Below are positions 31,153 to 33,578 of a DNA stretch of 33,578 nucleotides, in pieces. Both the position numbers and the translations under genes were made by a program. This DNA is from Bacilli bacterium (GTDB taxonomy: Bacteria; Bacillota_I; Bacilli_A; RF39; UBA660). The stretch's first letter is position 1; the number at the start of each line of letters is the position of its first letter. The stretch is taken from assembly GCA_900753325.1 (NCBI GenBank), contig CAADYO010000019.1, positions 1-33,578 of the forward strand, given 5' to 3'. Under the pieces are notes generated by a model, which ran no database searches, was not told the DNA's origin, and worked only from the letters and a program-made list of their open reading frames with translations.

Positions 31153-31623
31153 CTACTTATTTTTTGTACAATTTGTTCCTAGCTTGGTATAGAATGATTC
31201 TATTGTTTCTAGTTTTACTTTACCATCATCTGTAAATATTTGTTGATTAGCTGTGTCGACTTCTAGCATTTTTTTATAGTCAATTTTTGTATAATCTGCC
31301 GTTACAGTACTGATTAGTGTATTTCCCTCAACTTTAACATCATAAGAATAATTATCAATCTTAGAATATGGCTGATATGTTGTTTCAACAGCTTGCTTAT
31401 ATGTATCTAAAACTGTTGTATCATCTGTAGTGATTTTTTCGATACTTTCAACTTTTTCTACATATTTTCCTTTATAAGTAACTGTATATTTTAGATCCAT
31501 TGAAATAGCATCTTGATTTATAGTTCTGGAACAAACCATAGTTTTTGATGTTTCTTCTGACTGACATCCTGTTATTAAAAAAATCATTAATAGTACTAGT
31601 AATAAATATTTTATTTTTTTCAC
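31153..31623 (-). CDS. Lipoprotein, DUF1307-like
   Basis: A 156-residue lipoprotein starting with GTG at 31623, with GAGGTGA as SD. The signal peptide ends in the lipobox LITGC (Cys20), after which the Ser/Glu-rich linker begins. The mature part reads like the small DUF1307/YehR-type lipoproteins (MVCSRTINQDAISMDLKYTVTYKG, then the central YKQAVETTYQPY and DYTKIDYK). Cys31 and the Cys in TNCTKNK near the C-terminus could form a disulfide. The family match is from memory of its composition and is tentative. The stop codon lies within the outer inverted repeat that flanks the IS remnant, so the C-terminus may have been altered by the insertion. Confidence 0.8.
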   Translation of the reverse strand: MKKIKYLLLVLLMIFLITGCQSEETSKTMVCSRTINQDAISMDLKYTVTYKGKYVEKVESIEKITTDDTTVLDTYKQAVETTYQPYSKIDNYSYDVKVEGNTLISTVTADYTKIDYKKMLEVDTANQQIFTDDGKVKLETIESFYTKLGTNCTKNK

Positions 31624-31660
31624 TTGCTCACCTCTTCATTAATCGTATCATAAATAATAG

Positions 31661-31690
31661 AAAAAAACTACACAAAGTGTAGTGTAGTTT
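31661..31690 (-). terminator. Terminator of the right-edge gene
   Basis: A perfect 9-bp stem (AAACTACAC at 31682-31690 with GTGTAGTTT at 31665-31673) has an 8-base loop and a T-run on the minus strand. Confidence 0.82.
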
Positions 31691-31698
31691 AATTATTA

Positions 31699-33578
31699 TT
31701 ATCTTGTGCGTCCTTCGTGCTGAGTATTCCCATTAGAGTTGGCATTTGCTCCATTCTTAAATGAAATATAATCAGCAGCCATTTTAGTTACACTATTACC
31801 ATATTTTCCAGCTTTAGCTTTTTCATCCATAGCTTTATGAACGTTATATGTCAAGGCTGCTGCTGCAGTAATATCTCCAAATAATGTTTGTCTCATATCA
31901 CTTGGTAAAGAATTAATTGAATCAAAGTTCAATTTTAATAATTCTTCTCCGATTTGAACTGACTCGACCATTCCTTCATTCATTTTAACAATTGCATCCG
32001 GATGTAGTGCAACTTGTTCCATTGCTTCAGTTACTCCGTGTAAGTCAAATTGTGGATGTGTTGCAGCATAGTTTTGAAGTATTGGTAAATAAGAATTATA
32101 AGTATCTAGTAAAGTTCTATGTGTTTCGTTAGCAACGTTACTAACAAGGTCTAGAGCTTCTTGATTAGTTATAGTTCCGCTTCCACATTTAGAGGCTATT
32201 TCATCTAATTGTGATTTAGCTGTATCGGCAGCACTATTATATAATTCATGGTTAGCTGAGTCTAAGTGTCTATAATTGCCGGAGCCTATTGTCCAGCCAG
32301 ATTCATCTAAAGTTCTTCTTTCTATAGTATTAGCATTATTTACAATATTGCCATTTGCTTGAGCTTGCATTCCTTCCATGTAATCATCACTATGTCCTTT
32401 TAGAGTTTCACCATAGCCATGAATTTCACCTTCTAACTCAGAACTAGAGGCATTATGGTCTCCTACGAATTGGTCTGCTTGTCTTGAGTGAACATCAATA
32501 GCACTAACGGCACTTACTGTTGCTGCTGTTACTGCAATTGTTGTGAATAAATCTCTAACAAATGGGTCATTGCGGTAATCTAATTTTTCAGCTAATGGTG
32601 AATAATACTTTTCACCTATTGATCTTTCTCCTAAAATACCTGATTGTATTTTTGTATTTTCAATTAATAGTGTTTCATTATCAATAAAAGCTCTTAAAGC
32701 AGCAGCATCATCATGAGAAGCAATGGCCTTTTTTTCTCTTTGTTCTATTTCAGCTTGAATTTCGGCTAATTCTTGGTTTAAATCATGATCTTTTGCAAAT
32801 CTTTTACCAACAATTGATAACTTACTTGCTGATGCTTTCATATCCTCTTCAAATCCGTGAGCTCCACCAGATAACCAATGGTTAGCTTGAACATAGTCTT
32901 CACGTAATCCTTTGATCATATCTGCCTTGCCTTTTAGAACTTTAGCACGTCTTTCTTGAGCAGCCTTTTTTTCATCAGCACTACTATTTTTATCATTAAT
33001 AATTCTGTCACAATCATCTACTACTAGTGATGTTTCAAATAATTGCTGATATTTGTTCTCCATTACGCTATTTAATTTTGTAACATGGTCCATAGCATAT
33101 CGTTGCATTCTTTCATTTAATAATGTATTTAAAATGGTTGGATTTCTCTCACCTAATACACGAGAGCCACGATATTCTCTCCATATTACTCTTAAATCGG
33201 CGTCTGATAACTTATCAATTCTATTCTTTAATTCATCTATTCTTTCTCTATCTCTCAAACTCGTTGTAAAGCGACTAATAAATTTTCTTACAATATTTAC
33301 TGGAATTTTAATAAGTGCTGGTACAAAATGAACTATGTTATATATATAATTACCTGACTTTAATTCATCTTTGAAATCTTTAGCAACACGGATATTTGAT
33401 GCACGATATTTTCTTGCATCACCCTTTTTGACGTCTATACCCCTAGTTAAATCAGCCAAAATTGTATATAGTCCTCTTTCTTCTGGTTCTTTATTTGCAT
33501 TAGCTCCAGTAGGCTTGGCTGTTGGTGCTGGTGTTGGTGCTTTATTTTGTGTTCCAGGATTTTGTGTTGTTTTTTTAA
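31699..33578 (-). CDS. Large unrecognised protein, N-terminus beyond window
   Basis: The frame is open from the stop at 31699 to the right edge, 626 residues visible. Within it, TTG at 33459 is a possible but poor start: no SD precedes it and 39 upstream codons stay open. Those codons encode an Ala/Pro/Thr/Gln-rich linker (QNPGTQNKAPTPAPTAKPTG), so I read this as a truncated longer protein. Two parts are hydrophobic: a segment near IYNIVHFVPALIKIPVNIV and one near DLFTTIAVTAATVSAVSAI. Charged, coiled-coil-like helices lie around ERIDELKNRIDKLSDADL and DDCDRIINDKN..KKAAQERR. The C-terminal third contains regularly spaced HPQFDLHGVTEAMEQVALHPDA. No family recognised. Confidence 0.72.
   Translation of the reverse strand, partial: KKTTQNPGTQNKAPTPAPTAKPTGANANKEPEERGLYTILADLTRGIDVKKGDARKYRASNIRVAKDFKDELKSGNYIYNIVHFVPALIKIPVNIVRKFISRFTTSLRDRERIDELKNRIDKLSDADLRVIWREYRGSRVLGERNPTILNTLLNERMQRYAMDHVTKLNSVMENKYQQLFETSLVVDDCDRIINDKNSSADEKKAAQERRAKVLKGKADMIKGLREDYVQANHWLSGGAHGFEEDMKASASKLSIVGKRFAKDHDLNQELAEIQAEIEQREKKAIASHDDAAALRAFIDNETLLIENTKIQSGILGERSIGEKYYSPLAEKLDYRNDPFVRDLFTTIAVTAATVSAVSAIDVHSRQADQFVGDHNASSSELEGEIHGYGETLKGHSDDYMEGMQAQANGNIVNNANTIERRTLDESGWTIGSGNYRHLDSANHELYNSAADTAKSQLDEIASKCGSGTITNQEALDLVSNVANETHRTLLDTYNSYLPILQNYAATHPQFDLHGVTEAMEQVALHPDAIVKMNEGMVESVQIGEELLKLNFDSINSLPSDMRQTLFGDITAAAALTYNVHKAMDEKAKAGKYGNSVTKMAADYISFKNGANANSNGNTQHEGRTR

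Larger units (their letters stand above)
30075..31158. mobile_element. Decayed IS3-family insertion sequence
   Basis: Contains remnants of both IS3 transposase frames on the plus strand (orfA and orfB, in the -1 relation). A hairpin with TGTAGACATT and AGTGTCTGCA sits at 30109-30134 before orfA. Imperfectly related GTAGTCAATAAAAAG-like sequence lies at the right side, and a 23-base inverted repeat with four central mismatches flanks everything (30075-30097 and 31136-31158). The element carries two in-frame stops in orfA and lacks the 3' part of orfB, so it is inactive by itself. The exact ends are not fixed; the outer repeat may be pre-existing sequence. Confidence 0.6.

Noticed and set aside
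1..33578. CRISPR array, tRNA or rRNA genes
   Set aside because: No regularly spaced direct repeats and no tRNA or rRNA signature sequences were seen on either strand.

Overview
The window is AT-rich (roughly 30% GC by eye) and almost all genes lie on the minus strand. The gene set points to a cell-walled, low-GC member of the Bacillota: MraY, a SEDS protein, a PASTA-bearing class B PBP, acetate kinase, RsgA, YugP-type protease, TlyA/YqxC, a BaiN-family flavoprotein and an NPNTSD-type sorted surface protein. Ribosome binding sites mostly read GGTGAT or AGGAGG, as expected from the Bacillota anti-Shine-Dalgarno. TGA acts as a stop at the end of the coiled-coil gene, so this looks like the standard bacterial code rather than a Mycoplasma code. 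An uncultured intestinal Bacilli/Erysipelotrichia/RF39-like lineage is my inference; no marker in the window proves it.

Layout, left to right (transcription mostly right to left). 1-2.8 kb: a histidine kinase cut by the left edge, behind an unusual ANL-superfamily AMP-forming ligase with a strong promoter. 2.9-6.4 kb: a YugP-like zinc protease, then two overlapping flavoproteins (COG2509 type and BaiN/HI0933 type). 6.55-6.7 kb: a short leader RNA with its own promoter and a terminator/anti-terminator-like fold. 6.7-10.1 kb: a four-gene operon of two zinc-ribbon TIM44-like proteins and a NatAB-like ABC exporter. 10.1-12.2 kb: Sua5/YwlC (tRNA t6A synthesis) and, on the plus strand, a DMT-family transporter. 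12.2-17.9 kb: envelope genes (FtsW/RodA, a transglutaminase-like protein, MraY, a coiled-coil protein, a tiny membrane protein). 18.0-20.3 kb: an ABC-F protein coupled to a NUDIX hydrolase, behind a leader-peptide attenuator. 20.3-24.4 kb: a NUDIX hydrolase, RsgA, a GNAT acetyltransferase and a PASTA-PBP. 24.5-26.8 kb: a PfkB-family kinase with a cysteine-rich insert and a wall-anchored surface protein. 27-30 kb: TlyA/YqxC, a DgkB/YegS-type lipid kinase and acetate kinase. 30.1-31.1 kb: a decayed, 3'-truncated IS3-family element. 31.1-33.6 kb: a lipoprotein and a large unrecognised protein cut by the right edge.

Two themes stand out. Peptidoglycan synthesis and division genes (mraY, ftsW/rodA, class B PBP) are scattered singly instead of forming one division/cell-wall cluster. 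Translation-quality genes (Sua5, RsgA, TlyA, ABC-F) also recur. The most convincing regulatory structure is upstream of the ABC-F gene: a 19-codon leader peptide with SD, followed by mutually exclusive RNA pairings and an intrinsic terminator. This is the pattern expected for induction by ribosome-targeting drugs. Several start codons were placed by SD position, moving them inward from the longest open frame.
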